Positions 7,933 through 16,002 of a stretch of DNA of 64,000 nucleotides are shown piece by piece. The position numbers were made by a program, and so were the translations under genes. Under the pieces are notes generated by a model, which searched no databases, was not told the DNA's origin, and saw only the letters and a list, made by a program, of their open reading frames with translations. The number at the start of each line of letters is the position of its first letter. Position 1 is the first letter of the stretch. Origin of the DNA: Pelodictyon luteolum (GTDB lineage: Bacteria; Bacteroidota; Chlorobiia; Chlorobiales; Chlorobiaceae); assembly GCA_020721225.1 (NCBI GenBank), contig DYNE01000007.1:1-64000 (forward strand), given 5' to 3'.

Positions 7933-8100
7933 CTGGTGGTGGGCGATACGGTGTACGATATCGAGATGGGGCAGCGGGCTGCTGCCGATACCTGTGCCGT
8001 TACCTGGGGAAACAACTCCGGGGACGAATTTCGCTCCTTCAACCCGACGTTTGTTGTCGATTCATTCACTGAAATCGTATCGTTGCTGAACCTGGTGTAA
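7933..8100 (+). pseudogene. C-terminal remnant of a HAD-family phosphatase (phosphoglycolate phosphatase-like)
   Basis: Read from 7933, the frame gives 'LVVGDTVYDIEMGQRAAADT' and later 'FNPTFVVDSFTEIVSLL', ending at TAA 8098-8100. 'VGDTVYDIEMGQRA' is HAD motif IV of the Gph/phosphoglycolate-phosphatase group and its surroundings. The ending is a natural C-terminus. About 56 codons remain of roughly 220. The nucleophile and cap domains are absent. The fragment is fused out of frame to the hicA start, so a deletion or recombination joined the two. Confidence 0.6.
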
Positions 8101-8130
8101 CGGATTTAATTTTCAACAAAAGCTGATCTC

Positions 8131-8273
8131 ATGAAAACCCTGTTGATTGTCATGATGACCATGGTGTTTCTCTCTGCTGGTTTACTGCGGTTCGGGGAGC
8201 GACCGGGTCGGAGAAGATGGCTGTTTCCACCGGAATGGACTGGCTGTCCCTGATCGACAGCGGGAAGTTATGA
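8131..8273 (+). pseudogene. Truncated DUF4019-like lipoprotein remnant
   Basis: An ATG at 8131 opens a hydrophobic signal sequence ('MKTLLIVMMTMVFLSAG'). One base shift later a lipobox-like 'CGSGSD' appears. Another shift restores 'SEKMAVSTGMDWLSLIDSGK', which resembles the start of DUF4019 proteins, ending at TGA 8271-8273. It needs two frame changes and ends where the zeta-like remnant begins on the other strand. It was probably the gene following the HAD phosphatase. The assignment is tentative. Confidence 0.35.
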
Positions 8274-8359
8274 TAACCGATGTCGATGAGAAAACCTTCA
8301 GCAAAACCGGATTTTCCGGCACCATTCGGGCCAGCGATAATCCACATCCATTTTGGCAT
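8270..8359 (-). pseudogene. Zeta-toxin-like N-terminal remnant (P-loop)
   Basis: The first 30 codons on the minus strand, 'MPKWMWIIAGPNGAGKSGF' and 'EGFLIDIGY', match the start of zeta-toxin-like P-loop kinases. The Walker A motif 'GPNGAGKS' is included. The similarity stops at about 8270, where it abuts the plus-strand lipoprotein remnant, so most of the toxin is deleted. It starts 7 bp after the stop of the gene at 8367-8663, which is probably its antitoxin partner. Confidence 0.55.
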
Positions 8360-8366
8360 AAGATTG

Positions 8367-8663
8367 TCAGGTCAGCGTATATTCCCCGGGAGAGTGGTGA
8401 ACTTCCAATTTGCCATTAATTGAACCATGCGTAGGAATTCCAAGCTGATCATTCTCGTCAACGGCGTTCTTCGCCGTTTTTGTAAATGATTTTTGTGCAA
8501 TCGCAATTAACGCACCTGCATCGTCGAATATGTTGTGGTTGCTCCTGACGGTGGCAACAAGTACTGCGGGTAGTGTTGAGTCCTTGCGCTTGTTGCGTCC
8601 AGTCCGCTTTTTATCAGGATCGGAATTAGTTGAACTGACAAAGACCTGACGGTGCGTATTCAT
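8367..8663 (-). CDS. Small protein, probable antitoxin partner of the lost zeta-like toxin
   Basis: The chosen start at 8663 has an excellent ribosome-binding site, GGAGGAG, 6 bases upstream. This gives 98 residues beginning 'MNTHRQVFVSSTNSDPDKKR'. The sequence is polar and basic at first, then includes 'VATVRSNHNIFDDAGALIAIAQ' and ends 'GKLEVHHSPGEYTLT'. I do not know a named family. The stop codon lies 7 bp before the zeta-toxin-like ATG, so the two were almost certainly one toxin-antitoxin operon. The antitoxin role is inferred from this arrangement. The gene looks intact although its partner is destroyed. Confidence 0.6.
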   Translation of the reverse strand: MNTHRQVFVSSTNSDPDKKRTGRNKRKDSTLPAVLVATVRSNHNIFDDAGALIAIAQKSFTKTAKNAVDENDQLGIPTHGSINGKLEVHHSPGEYTLT

Positions 8664-9583
8664 TGTAAACTCCTCCATGCGCCTTCTGCAGCATTGTTTA
8701 TGGCTATTGGCCAGCTCATTCTTGCATCTGACGTGCATCTGATCATTGCGATCAGATCTATACGCACATACTAAAAGTAATATAGTGATTAATAAGGAAC
8801 AAAGAGAAATGGCAAAAAGTTGTGTTTTCAGTCTCTGATCGTGATGCTTGGGAGCGTTGGCGAAAAGCCACTCAAGTGCTTGATAAATAACAATATAGAG
8901 CGGCGGATTGCTCGCCTTTAAAGAGTGTCGAGCCTTATCGTTATCTATTCTGCCATGCTGGCGCTAACTCAAGGCGCAACCATTATATAACGCTCTTAAC
9001 CACGTAAACTAAATGCGACTGAAGGACGTTTTTCCGTATAGCAATAAAATCATCTAAACCAATATATTATAATACTATAAGTATGATTCGCAACGTGAGT
9101 ATTCAGGAGTGCGTTTTGCGGGAAACGTAGCGGTTGATGGGGCCGGTCATGGCATCAGATATCTGCACAAGCTGCAGTGGAGTTTTCGGGCAAAGTACAG
9201 GCCGGTTGCCGGTACCTGATCGATGCATGTCGGGCAATCCAAAGCCCGTCAAGAGGGGATGGTCAGTTGCGCCGGTTCTGTCGCGAGGCACCCATACAGC
9301 CATTGATGATGTCGATCCGGCCCATACATTTGTTGTTGCACCTGTTGCGCAAAGTTACCGGATAAAGCCGGAGATAACGGTTGTTTCGATTTCCGGCCTC
9401 TTTGCGGAAATCGGTAACATTCTTTGACCGTCCAATTCTTCTCTCTTGGTGATGTTGTTTCGTATCGCGCATTACTTTATGGGGAGACTTGCGATGTAGT
9501 GAAGAAAACGTAAAAGGACGTGACCGCTTTCCGGCTTTCAGGAGCATCCCCTTGAGTTCATCGATTACGCTGTTACCTTTTTT
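8664..9583. other. Gene-poor decayed stretch
   Basis: No intact gene is supported here. Near 8809-8890 a short frame, 'MAKSCVF' joined by one frameshift to 'VSDRDAWERWRKATQVLDK', looks like another small gene remnant of unknown type. The segment 8890-9100 is AT-rich and non-coding. Open frames on both strands between 9103 and 9583 match nothing I recognise. Confidence 0.5.
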
Positions 9584-9897
9584 GGCGGTGACTATTTTGT
9601 GAAGGAGGTGCTGAAAGAGGGCGTGGGATGCAGGGATGTTGCGATGCCGGAAACGGAACGAATGCAACAGTTCAATGCGGCAATCGGGGAGGTTGCGGCT
9701 CAGCGGGAGCGACAGTGACCTTTCTGCGTACCGGCAGCAGAACAGGAGTGTTGCCTGCATTGAGAAAGCAGCTTGCCAGGAAGGCTGTGAACGAGTACGG
9801 TATATCGCTTGCCGAAACGGCAAGACAGTTTGGCGTGACCGCTAATGCCGTGAGCCATATGCTGAAGCGGCAATACAGAAATGCAACACAAACGTGA
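9584..9897 (+). pseudogene. C-terminal remnant of a REP-associated Y1-type transposase
   Basis: From 9584 the frame reads 'GGDYFVKEVLKE'. After frame changes the last 35 codons give 'ARKAVNEYGISLAETARQFG' followed by 'VTANAVSHMLKR'. This ending is the helix-turn-helix typical of the C-terminus of REP-associated tyrosine transposases of the IS200/IS605-like Y1 group. The catalytic HUH part is absent and the frame is broken at least once. It is a dead fragment. Confidence 0.5.
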
Positions 9898-10188
9898 GCA
9901 TTTACAGTCATGAATGTGGTTTGAGCTGGATTGTGTTAAAACCGATTGCTGATGTTACAGGTCTTCTGAACAGAGTCTTTTGTTTGGTCGAAAATCCTTA
10001 CATTTTTACATGTGGGAATAGTGAAACTCAAGAATCAGATGGAAATAGCGAAAATTACATCCAGGGGGCAGACGATCATACCGTTTTCGATAAGGAAGGC
10101 GGCCAATAAATTCCTTATGTCCTGATAACGGGGAAGAGGACGGGGCGTGCATTCAAAACCGACAGGTCTTAAGCAATAAAGGGGGGCG
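9898..10188. other. Intergenic stretch without visible gene
   Basis: About 290 bases with no coding frame that I can support. A run of GGGGGG-like purines just before 10189 (AAAGGGGGGCG) is the ribosome-binding site of the next gene. Confidence 0.5.
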
Positions 10189-10785
10189 ATGCAGATATTT
10201 TTAACAGGGGTCAGTTGTGTCGGGAAATCAACAATTGGGGCAATCATTGCCGAATTGCTCGGAGTGACGTTTTTCGATCTGGATCTGGAAGTTGAAGCCT
10301 TCTTCAAAACCAGTATCGAGAGACTCCAGAAAAGATGCTTCAACATGCACGAGTATCGGAACGAGGCGGCAAAAGCGCTTGAACATCTGCTGGCTCGTCC
10401 GGAAAGCAAAGAGTGCGTTATAGCATTATCCCCGGCCGGTCTGATGGGGGGATACCTGAGGGTACTGAAAAAAAACAAAGGGATCACGGTGGTGATTACT
10501 GACACGCCTGATAATATTTTAGAGAGGATCAGGTTCTACGACATCGACTCCCGCCCGATCGAGAAGGAGTTGTCGATCAAAGAGAGGAAACTGTATCTGC
10601 GGCAATTAAAGGGGGACATGACCTACTTCCGGAAAAGTTACGAGAAGGCAACCCTTCAGGTGGATATTTCAGGTCTTGAGCCTGTTCAGGCGGCCCACAA
10701 AATCATTGAATCGGTCAATAAATACGAGTTCGAATCGGGGGGAGGACAAAAAGCAACGTCAGAGCCCGTTCCGACGGAGATCTGA
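10189..10785 (+). CDS. Shikimate-kinase-like P-loop protein
   Basis: The 198-residue protein starts with a P-loop, 'IFLTGVSCVGKSTIGAIIAELLG', and continues 'FFDLDLEVEAFF'. This is the pattern of shikimate kinase-like NMP-kinase-fold proteins. A basic middle, 'ERIRFYDIDSRPIEKELS', may be the lid. It differs from housekeeping AroK in the acceptor region and stands in an accessory neighbourhood rather than with aro genes. A role in the shikimate pathway is therefore doubtful, and phosphotransfer to another small molecule is as likely. A strong purine-rich ribosome-binding site precedes the ATG. The small helical protein at 10818 follows 32 bp downstream. Confidence 0.7.
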   Translation: MQIFLTGVSCVGKSTIGAIIAELLGVTFFDLDLEVEAFFKTSIERLQKRCFNMHEYRNEAAKALEHLLARPESKECVIALSPAGLMGGYLRVLKKNKGITVVITDTPDNILERIRFYDIDSRPIEKELSIKERKLYLRQLKGDMTYFRKSYEKATLQVDISGLEPVQAAHKIIESVNKYEFESGGGQKATSEPVPTEI

Positions 10786-10817
10786 CCTCAATCGTCTCTG
10801 AAAAAAGGAGAATCCGT

Positions 10818-11153
10818 ATGGCAGAACACGGCGAATGGACTCAAAAAGGAGCTGCGCTCAGCGACGTAACAGCCAAAACCGAATATGGTGTCAGCAGGGA
10901 CTTCATTGTAAAAGCCATACGGGCAGGGAAACTCGAGTACCGGGATGGAGCGATTTTCGGAAACCCATACCTCAGAATTCTAAGAAGCCAGTTGGAGAAG
11001 TGCATAATCGAGGAGCTTGGAGAGGACTATTTGATAAAGATCAAGAATGAAACGGAGCTCCGCAAGGTCAAGAAGGAGATCGCTTCTCTCAAAAAGAAAC
11101 TCGATGTTCTTCAGAACCGAAAAACTGTTCTGGAGGAATCTCTGAAACCCTGA
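10818..11153 (+). CDS. Small protein with HTH-like N-terminus and coiled-coil tail
   Basis: This 111-residue protein is preceded by a good ribosome-binding site (AAAGGAG). The N-terminal half, 'LSDVTAKTEYGVSRDFIVKA' then 'IRAGKLEYRDGAI', looks like an excisionase/MerR-type winged helix in which the last segment forms a beta hairpin. The C-terminal 40 residues, rich in Lys, Glu and Leu, look like a coiled coil. I do not recognise a named family. It lies 32 bp after the shikimate-kinase-like gene and may be cotranscribed with it. DNA binding is inferred only from the pattern. Confidence 0.6.
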   Translation: MAEHGEWTQKGAALSDVTAKTEYGVSRDFIVKAIRAGKLEYRDGAIFGNPYLRILRSQLEKCIIEELGEDYLIKIKNETELRKVKKEIASLKKKLDVLQNRKTVLEESLKP

Positions 11154-11874
11154 AGACTGCGAGCGGTTGATGAACGTTTGAGAGGGTGCTGAGGTCAACG
11201 TTCAGGCGCTGCAGAGCGGCAGATGGAAATGGAATATGTGCAGGTGATTGGGATGATCTGTGATGAATCGGCGCATATGCCTGGGATTTCAGCGGCAGTT
11301 GAGACCCGTACTGTAATACAGGTTTTTGTTAAGTGCATGTTTTATAATTCGTTACATCGCTGCTCTATATGAGTCGGGTTAGATCGGGCAGTACACGGGA
11401 GCGAACTGCTCAGAGAAATGGACGCGCTTGTCAATGCAGGCTATTCCGGAAAAATGGCCATATGCTCATTGAACTGACCAAGCCTCAGTGAGAAATTCTC
11501 AAAAGTCCCGATATTTTCTTACCAGTTTAATTAGCCGGGAATTTAGGGGTTTGGAAGAGCTCGTTGCCATTATGCCCCCATTTTGAACTTACATGGCGAG
11601 GGTATATTACGGCAAAAATATTGGATTCGATGCGCCGGACAACAACAACCTTATCTGTCGGAAGCAAGGCCTCCCTGACCGGCGGATGTGAGCCAGAAAA
11701 ACGGTATCTCACGGTATATCCATGATATGGAATTGGCCATTGAGTGTGTTCATTTACTAAAAGATTGTTACATTTAGTCTTGAAGTGATGTAGTTGTTAC
11801 TTCTCTTGCGCAGTCCCCCTGTTTCCTTGCTTGCGCCCCAATAATCGTATGATGATATGAGAGGTTATGCATTG
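11154..11874. other. Intergenic stretch of about 720 bases
   Basis: No gene is supported. Short frames, such as the 61-codon one on the minus strand at 11527-11712, match nothing I recognise. Base composition is mixed. The last 150 bases are AT-rich and probably include the promoter for the methyltransferase-kinase operon. Confidence 0.5.
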
Positions 11875-11970
11875 ATGAGTGAATGCGTTATCACCAGAAA
11901 ATCTATTTCTGAAAATGGATTATCCGGTGAGCGAAGAGAACTCATCTTTGTTGACCCGTGGCAAACCTGA
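11875..11970 (+). CDS. Possible 31-codon leader ORF upstream of the signalling operon
   Basis: ATG 11875 is preceded by GAGG 10 bases upstream and opens a 31-codon frame that ends at TGA 11968-11970. The product, beginning 'MSECVITRKSISENGLSG', has no signal peptide and no family I know. It ends 56 bases before the preferred start of the hotdog-methyltransferase gene and overlaps that gene's alternative GTG start. It could be a leader peptide, a small protein or chance. Confidence 0.25.
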   Translation: MSECVITRKSISENGLSGERRELIFVDPWQT

Positions 11971-12026
11971 AACGACACTCGGGAAAATCTTCGCAGGATC
12001 CAACATGTAGTAAAGTATTGAAAGCA

Positions 12027-13421
12027 ATGAGTCTTAAATTCAGTCCTTCTTTTCTTTTGAATTCAATCGATGCATGGGAAGAGGATCGCAAGGAGCGTTT
12101 CAACCTTGAAGCTCTTACGCAATCCTTTCACGAGTCGGTTCCGGCTCTTGGTTTTATTGACTGGAAAATTACTGATGTTGAGCGTGGCTATGCTGAAACC
12201 GTTCTCCCGCTGATTCCGAATTCATCCAATCAGTATATCGCTCATCAAGGTCCTCTGATGTTGCTTGCTGCAGAATATACCGGGGGTCTTGCCCTGACCA
12301 CTCTGTTTCATCGGGTGCCGATTATTGGTTTCTGGCCGTCGGTTGATCAAAATGCCGGCTATATGTGGGGTGCGAAGGCTTCGATCAAGTGGCTTTCACC
12401 CAGTTGTCATAACCTGACGTGCACGGCCCGAATTGAAAAAGAACGATGGGAAGGACTTGCAAAGCGTTTTGCCAACAGCAATAAGCTTGTGGTGACCATT
12501 CCCGTAATGATGTTCAATGGCGATAAACTTGTTGCTGTCTCGGATTTTACCTACTGGGCTCAGGATATCAACGGTTTGAAACGAAATGCCTTTGATATTG
12601 AAAAGATCGATCTGCTCTACGAACACAAAACAAAAACAACGGCAAAGTTGATTGTCGGATTGCGCGCGTTGGAACAGGAAAAACCGTTAGACCAGAGGCG
12701 ATTTGACGATCCTTACGCTTTCATGCTTGCCGGAAAGCACGGTATTACTCTGGCAAGGCGGTTCAGTGTCGCTACTCCGCAACTGCAGAATATGATAGCG
12801 GCTCGAACACAGCATCTTGACGAGTGCGTAAAACAGTTTTCTTCCGGGAAGATTAAATTCAATGTGGTCAATATCGGGGCTGGTTATGATAGCCGTTTCT
12901 GGCGGTTGAATCTTTCAAATGCCGTGATATACGATCTCGATTTGCCGATTATGCTGCATGAACGAAAAAAGATTTTTGATTACAGCAGAAATAAGTCGAT
13001 CCATAACGTTGAAATAGACCTTGAAACCCAGTCGATCGATCAGGTATTGTTGGAAAGATCAGATTTTGATTCCGGTTTGCCGACTTTTTTTATTTGGGAA
13101 GGAGGTTCGATGTATTTTCTTGAGAAAAATATAGATACTATTTTCAGTTCGATAAGAAAGATCGTGAATGAGGATTCCTGTCTCTGGCTTGATTATGTTT
13201 CGAAAGATCTTGTCGAGATTTGTACAGGTATCCCTGAAGCTGAAGGGTTTATTTACAATATCCGAAAAATGGGCGAGCCCTTCATTAATGGTTATAATGA
13301 TATTGGCTTTCTTGCCGATAAGTATGCCCTTGCTATAGAGCAGAATATTCGTTCCGGAGAACTTCTCGATCTCGAAGAGGAAGTTTATAATCATTACAGT
13401 TTCTGTGTGCTGAAAAGCTAA
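12027..13421 (+). CDS. Fusion of a DUF4442-type hotdog domain and a leucine-carboxyl-methyltransferase-like domain
   Basis: The N-terminal 180 residues fit DUF4442/PaaI-like hotdog proteins that bind acyl thioesters: 'LGFIDWKITDVERGYAETVLP' and 'QGPLMLLAAEYTGGLALTTLF'. The C-terminal 260 residues fit the LCM/Ppm1-type AdoMet methyltransferases. They begin with 'RRFDDPYAFMLAGKHG', then the AdoMet loop 'VVNIGAGYDSRFWRL' and the acidic 'YDLDLPIMLHERKKIF'. Coding is open from GTG 11958, but ATG 12027 lies at the start of the conserved region and is preferred. The gene sits 13 bp upstream of the CqsS-like kinase and is probably cotranscribed. A substrate made of an acyl chain that is hydrolysed or bound and methylated is inference. 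Confidence 0.8.
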   Translation: MSLKFSPSFLLNSIDAWEEDRKERFNLEALTQSFHESVPALGFIDWKITDVERGYAETVLPLIPNSSNQYIAHQGPLMLLAAEYTGGLALTTLFHRVPIIGFWPSVDQNAGYMWGAKASIKWLSPSCHNLTCTARIEKERWEGLAKRFANSNKLVVTIPVMMFNGDKLVAVSDFTYWAQDINGLKRNAFDIEKIDLLYEHKTKTTAKLIVGLRALEQEKPLDQRRFDDPYAFMLAGKHGITLARRFSVATPQLQNMIAARTQHLDECVKQFSSGKIKFNVVNIGAGYDSRFWRLNLSNAVIYDLDLPIMLHERKKIFDYSRNKSIHNVEIDLETQSIDQVLLERSDFDSGLPTFFIWEGGSMYFLEKNIDTIFSSIRKIVNEDSCLWLDYVSKDLVEICTGIPEAEGFIYNIRKMGEPFINGYNDIGFLADKYALAIEQNIRSGELLDLEEEVYNHYSFCVLKS

Positions 13422-13434
13422 TATTTTTATTGCC

Positions 13435-15915
13435 ATGCGCCACAGCCATTCCCCCGGACCATCTCTCCTGAAAAGGGGTGCCGATTTTTTTCGGAGAGAT
13501 TATGAGAGTAACGAGCTTACAATCAATTACATCAGATACATCGGATTATGGGGTCACCCGCTGTATTATTTGCTCTGCACCTTTGTATTTCCGCAGCCTT
13601 ACGAGTCTTTTGAGCTGCGTTTTGCCTCGGCGGTTACGTTTATTCCGATTCTTTTTCAGCGATATTTTTCAGAAAGGTTCAGGGCATTTCTGATGCTCTA
13701 TTGGTATCTCTGGTTGACGTTTACTTTTCCTGTTGTTTTTACGTTTCTGATGTTGATGAACAATTTTTCCGGATTATGGCTGGTGGCGGAAACCGTTATG
13801 CTGTTTGTGTTCATCATTTTTATTACCAATTATTTTCTCCTGGCCTTCCTGTTCATTTCAGGTATTTTTATTGCCTATGCCGGATTTGTTCTTCATACCG
13901 GAACCCATCTGATTATTACAACGGAAATCATTGAATACTTCGTGTCAATTCCTGTTGCTATTCTGCTTGGATTACTGGTTAATTCCACCAACAAAAAGGG
14001 CGCGCTGGCACAGGAGAAAAATACGGTACTGCAATCTCTGGCAGGCAGCATCGCTCATGAGATGCGCAACCCTTTAGGCCAGATTCGTCATTGCCTTTAC
14101 AGCATCCAGAATCTTCTGCCGCAGGTTAACCCGGAAGAGTGTGACAAGCCTATCGGAAAAGAGAAACTCGAGAACCTTTATGAGCGGGTGGCGCGTGGTC
14201 AACTGGCGGTAAAACGAGGTGTTCAGGTGATCGACATGGTTCTCAGTGAGGTTCGTGAAATGCCGATCGGGCCGGAAAGTTTTACTTATTTGTCTGCAGA
14301 GCGCATTACTCGCAACGCACTTGATGAATTTGGATACGAATCAGAACAGGATCGGAGACGCGTACATTTTGTTGCGAAAGACGCGTTTATCTTTTACATC
14401 AATGAAACTCTTTTTGTTTTCGTGCTTTTCAATTTGCTGAAAAACGCGCTGTTCTATTTCAAAACCCATCCCGATAGTCAAATCACGGTTCGTCTGGAAA
14501 CGGGTGAGCGCTACAATTATCTTTATTTTCGCGATTCGGGTCCGGGAATATCCGGTGAAGCTCTTCCGAATATTTTCGACAGTTTTTATACCAAAGGCAA
14601 GACTGCCGGTACAGGTCTCGGCCTGGCGTATTGCAAGCGGATCATGACGGCATTTGGGGGTGGCATCAGTTGTGAATCGGTTGAAAGGGAGTATACGGAG
14701 TTCATGCTTTCCTTTCCTGTCATTACAGAACAGGAGATGAATATCTATACCGAACGTGTTATTGCCATGGGATTGGCTGATTTTCAGGGGAAGCGATTGC
14801 TGATAGTAGACGATGAAGCTCTTTACCGCATTATTTTAAAAAAGTATCTTGCCCCACTTGATATGACGATCGACGAGGCGGTTGACGGAGGTGACGCGTT
14901 GCAATTGTTGTCTGTCAAACGGTATGATCTTGTTATCATGGACCTGAACATGCCGGTGATGGGCGGATATGAGGCAGTCGAACGGTTACGGCGCGGAGAG
15001 GCAGGACCGGAATCCTGCCTGGTACCTGTGGTGGCACATAGTTCCGAGTCTGTCATGGTTGCGCGGAGCAAGTCTGAGAATGCAGGGATGCAGGCTTTTA
15101 TTGCCAAGCCCTGCAGCCAGGCGGAATTGATCAGCTCATTGCGTTCCGTTCTCGATACCATTCCCGTAAGAAAGCATCCTGAATCTCCTTTTTCAGGGCG
15201 AAAGGTGTTGCTTGTCGATGATTCCGCCCTGAACCGGGACCTGCTTGCCATGTATCTCAGAGACGCAGGGATCGAGGTGACGGTTTCTGATAATGGTGGT
15301 CAAGCATTGGAGATTTTGAGATCCCAGGATTTCGAGCTGCTGATAACTGATATTCACATGCCGGGAATGGGTGGACTCGAACTGACCCGCACGATTCGAT
15401 CGAGCAGAAACCAGCGCTTGTGCGGTCTGCCAGTCATCGGTCTCAGTGGAGCGATTGAAGAAGAGGCTGCTGCAAAAAATGCAGGAATGAATGAATTTCG
15501 TATTAAAACCGATAGCCCAAATCTTTTGCTCGCCTCCATTGGCAGGCAATTGTCTTTACCTGCCGCAAATCCGCTTACAGAAAAAACAGTGAACAAGCAA
15601 ACGCATTCCACTAAGGTTGCCTCACTGTACGGACTCTCATCATCTGAGAGCGAAGAGCTCTTACAGATTTTTCATGAAGAGTTTCGGGATACTCCGGTAT
15701 GCTTGCGACGGGCTTTGGAAGAGAACGATAACGTGAGCCTTAAAGAGCAGGCGCATAAACTGAAAGGCAGTGCCGCCATTCTTGGTATCATGTCACTCAG
15801 CAAGGCTGCCGAAGAACTTGAAATGCATTGTCGTTCCGGCCGGACTGGCGATCCGGGAGCAATGGTTCAGCGTATCATCGAGGCTCTGGAGGAACTTTCA
15901 GCAAAAAAGACCTGA
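13435..15915 (+). CDS. CqsS-like hybrid sensor histidine kinase with two receiver domains and an HPt domain
   Basis: The first 190 residues form about six membrane helices that closely resemble Vibrio CqsS, the receptor for CAI-1. The shared stretches are 'GHPLYYLLCTFVFPQPYES' and 'FPVVFTFLMLMNNFSGLW'. They are followed by the dimerisation box with H208 ('SIAHEMRNPLGQ') and an ATPase domain with the N box 'NLLKNALF', 'DSGPGIS' and 'GTGLGLAYC'. Receiver 1 carries D503 ('VIMDLNMPVMGG') and receiver 2 carries D639 ('LITDIHMPGMGG'). An HPt domain carries H774 ('QAHKLKGSA'). Receiver 2 lacks the usual Lys-Pro pair (it has 'IKTDS'). CqsS has only one receiver and no HPt, so this protein contains a longer phosphorelay. 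No response regulator gene is adjacent. Confidence 0.92.
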   Translation: MRHSHSPGPSLLKRGADFFRRDYESNELTINYIRYIGLWGHPLYYLLCTFVFPQPYESFELRFASAVTFIPILFQRYFSERFRAFLMLYWYLWLTFTFPVVFTFLMLMNNFSGLWLVAETVMLFVFIIFITNYFLLAFLFISGIFIAYAGFVLHTGTHLIITTEIIEYFVSIPVAILLGLLVNSTNKKGALAQEKNTVLQSLAGSIAHEMRNPLGQIRHCLYSIQNLLPQVNPEECDKPIGKEKLENLYERVARGQLAVKRGVQVIDMVLSEVREMPIGPESFTYLSAERITRNALDEFGYESEQDRRRVHFVAKDAFIFYINETLFVFVLFNLLKNALFYFKTHPDSQITVRLETGERYNYLYFRDSGPGISGEALPNIFDSFYTKGKTAGTGLGLAYCKRIMTAFGGGISCESVEREYTEFMLSFPVITEQEMNIYTERVIAMGLADFQGKRLLIVDDEALYRIILKKYLAPLDMTIDEAVDGGDALQLLSVKRYDLVIMDLNMPVMGGYEAVERLRRGEAGPESCLVPVVAHSSESVMVARSKSENAGMQAFIAKPCSQAELISSLRSVLDTIPVRKHPESPFSGRKVLLVDDSALNRDLLAMYLRDAGIEVTVSDNGGQALEILRSQDFELLITDIHMPGMGGLELTRTIRSSRNQRLCGLPVIGLSGAIEEEAAAKNAGMNEFRIKTDSPNLLLASIGRQLSLPAANPLTEKTVNKQTHSTKVASLYGLSSSESEELLQIFHEEFRDTPVCLRRALEENDNVSLKEQAHKLKGSAAILGIMSLSKAAEELEMHCRSGRTGDPGAMVQRIIEALEELSAKKT

Positions 15916-16002
15916 AGCCGTCCGGCTTGGTGTCGAGTGTGGCGCTTGTGGATGTTGCTCATCAGCGGGAAAGGATAGGATGTTGATAAATGTAAACACA
16001 TA

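Noticed and set aside
8890-9000. Possible integron attC site ('GCGCTAACTC...TAACGCTC')
   Set aside because: The ends do not fit the conserved RYYYAAC/GTTRRRY boxes and no integrase is nearby.
9263-9823. Minus-strand frame of 186 codons
   Set aside because: It lies opposite the transposase remnant, the translation is rich in Arg, Asn and Ser with no recognisable motif, and there is no ribosome-binding site.
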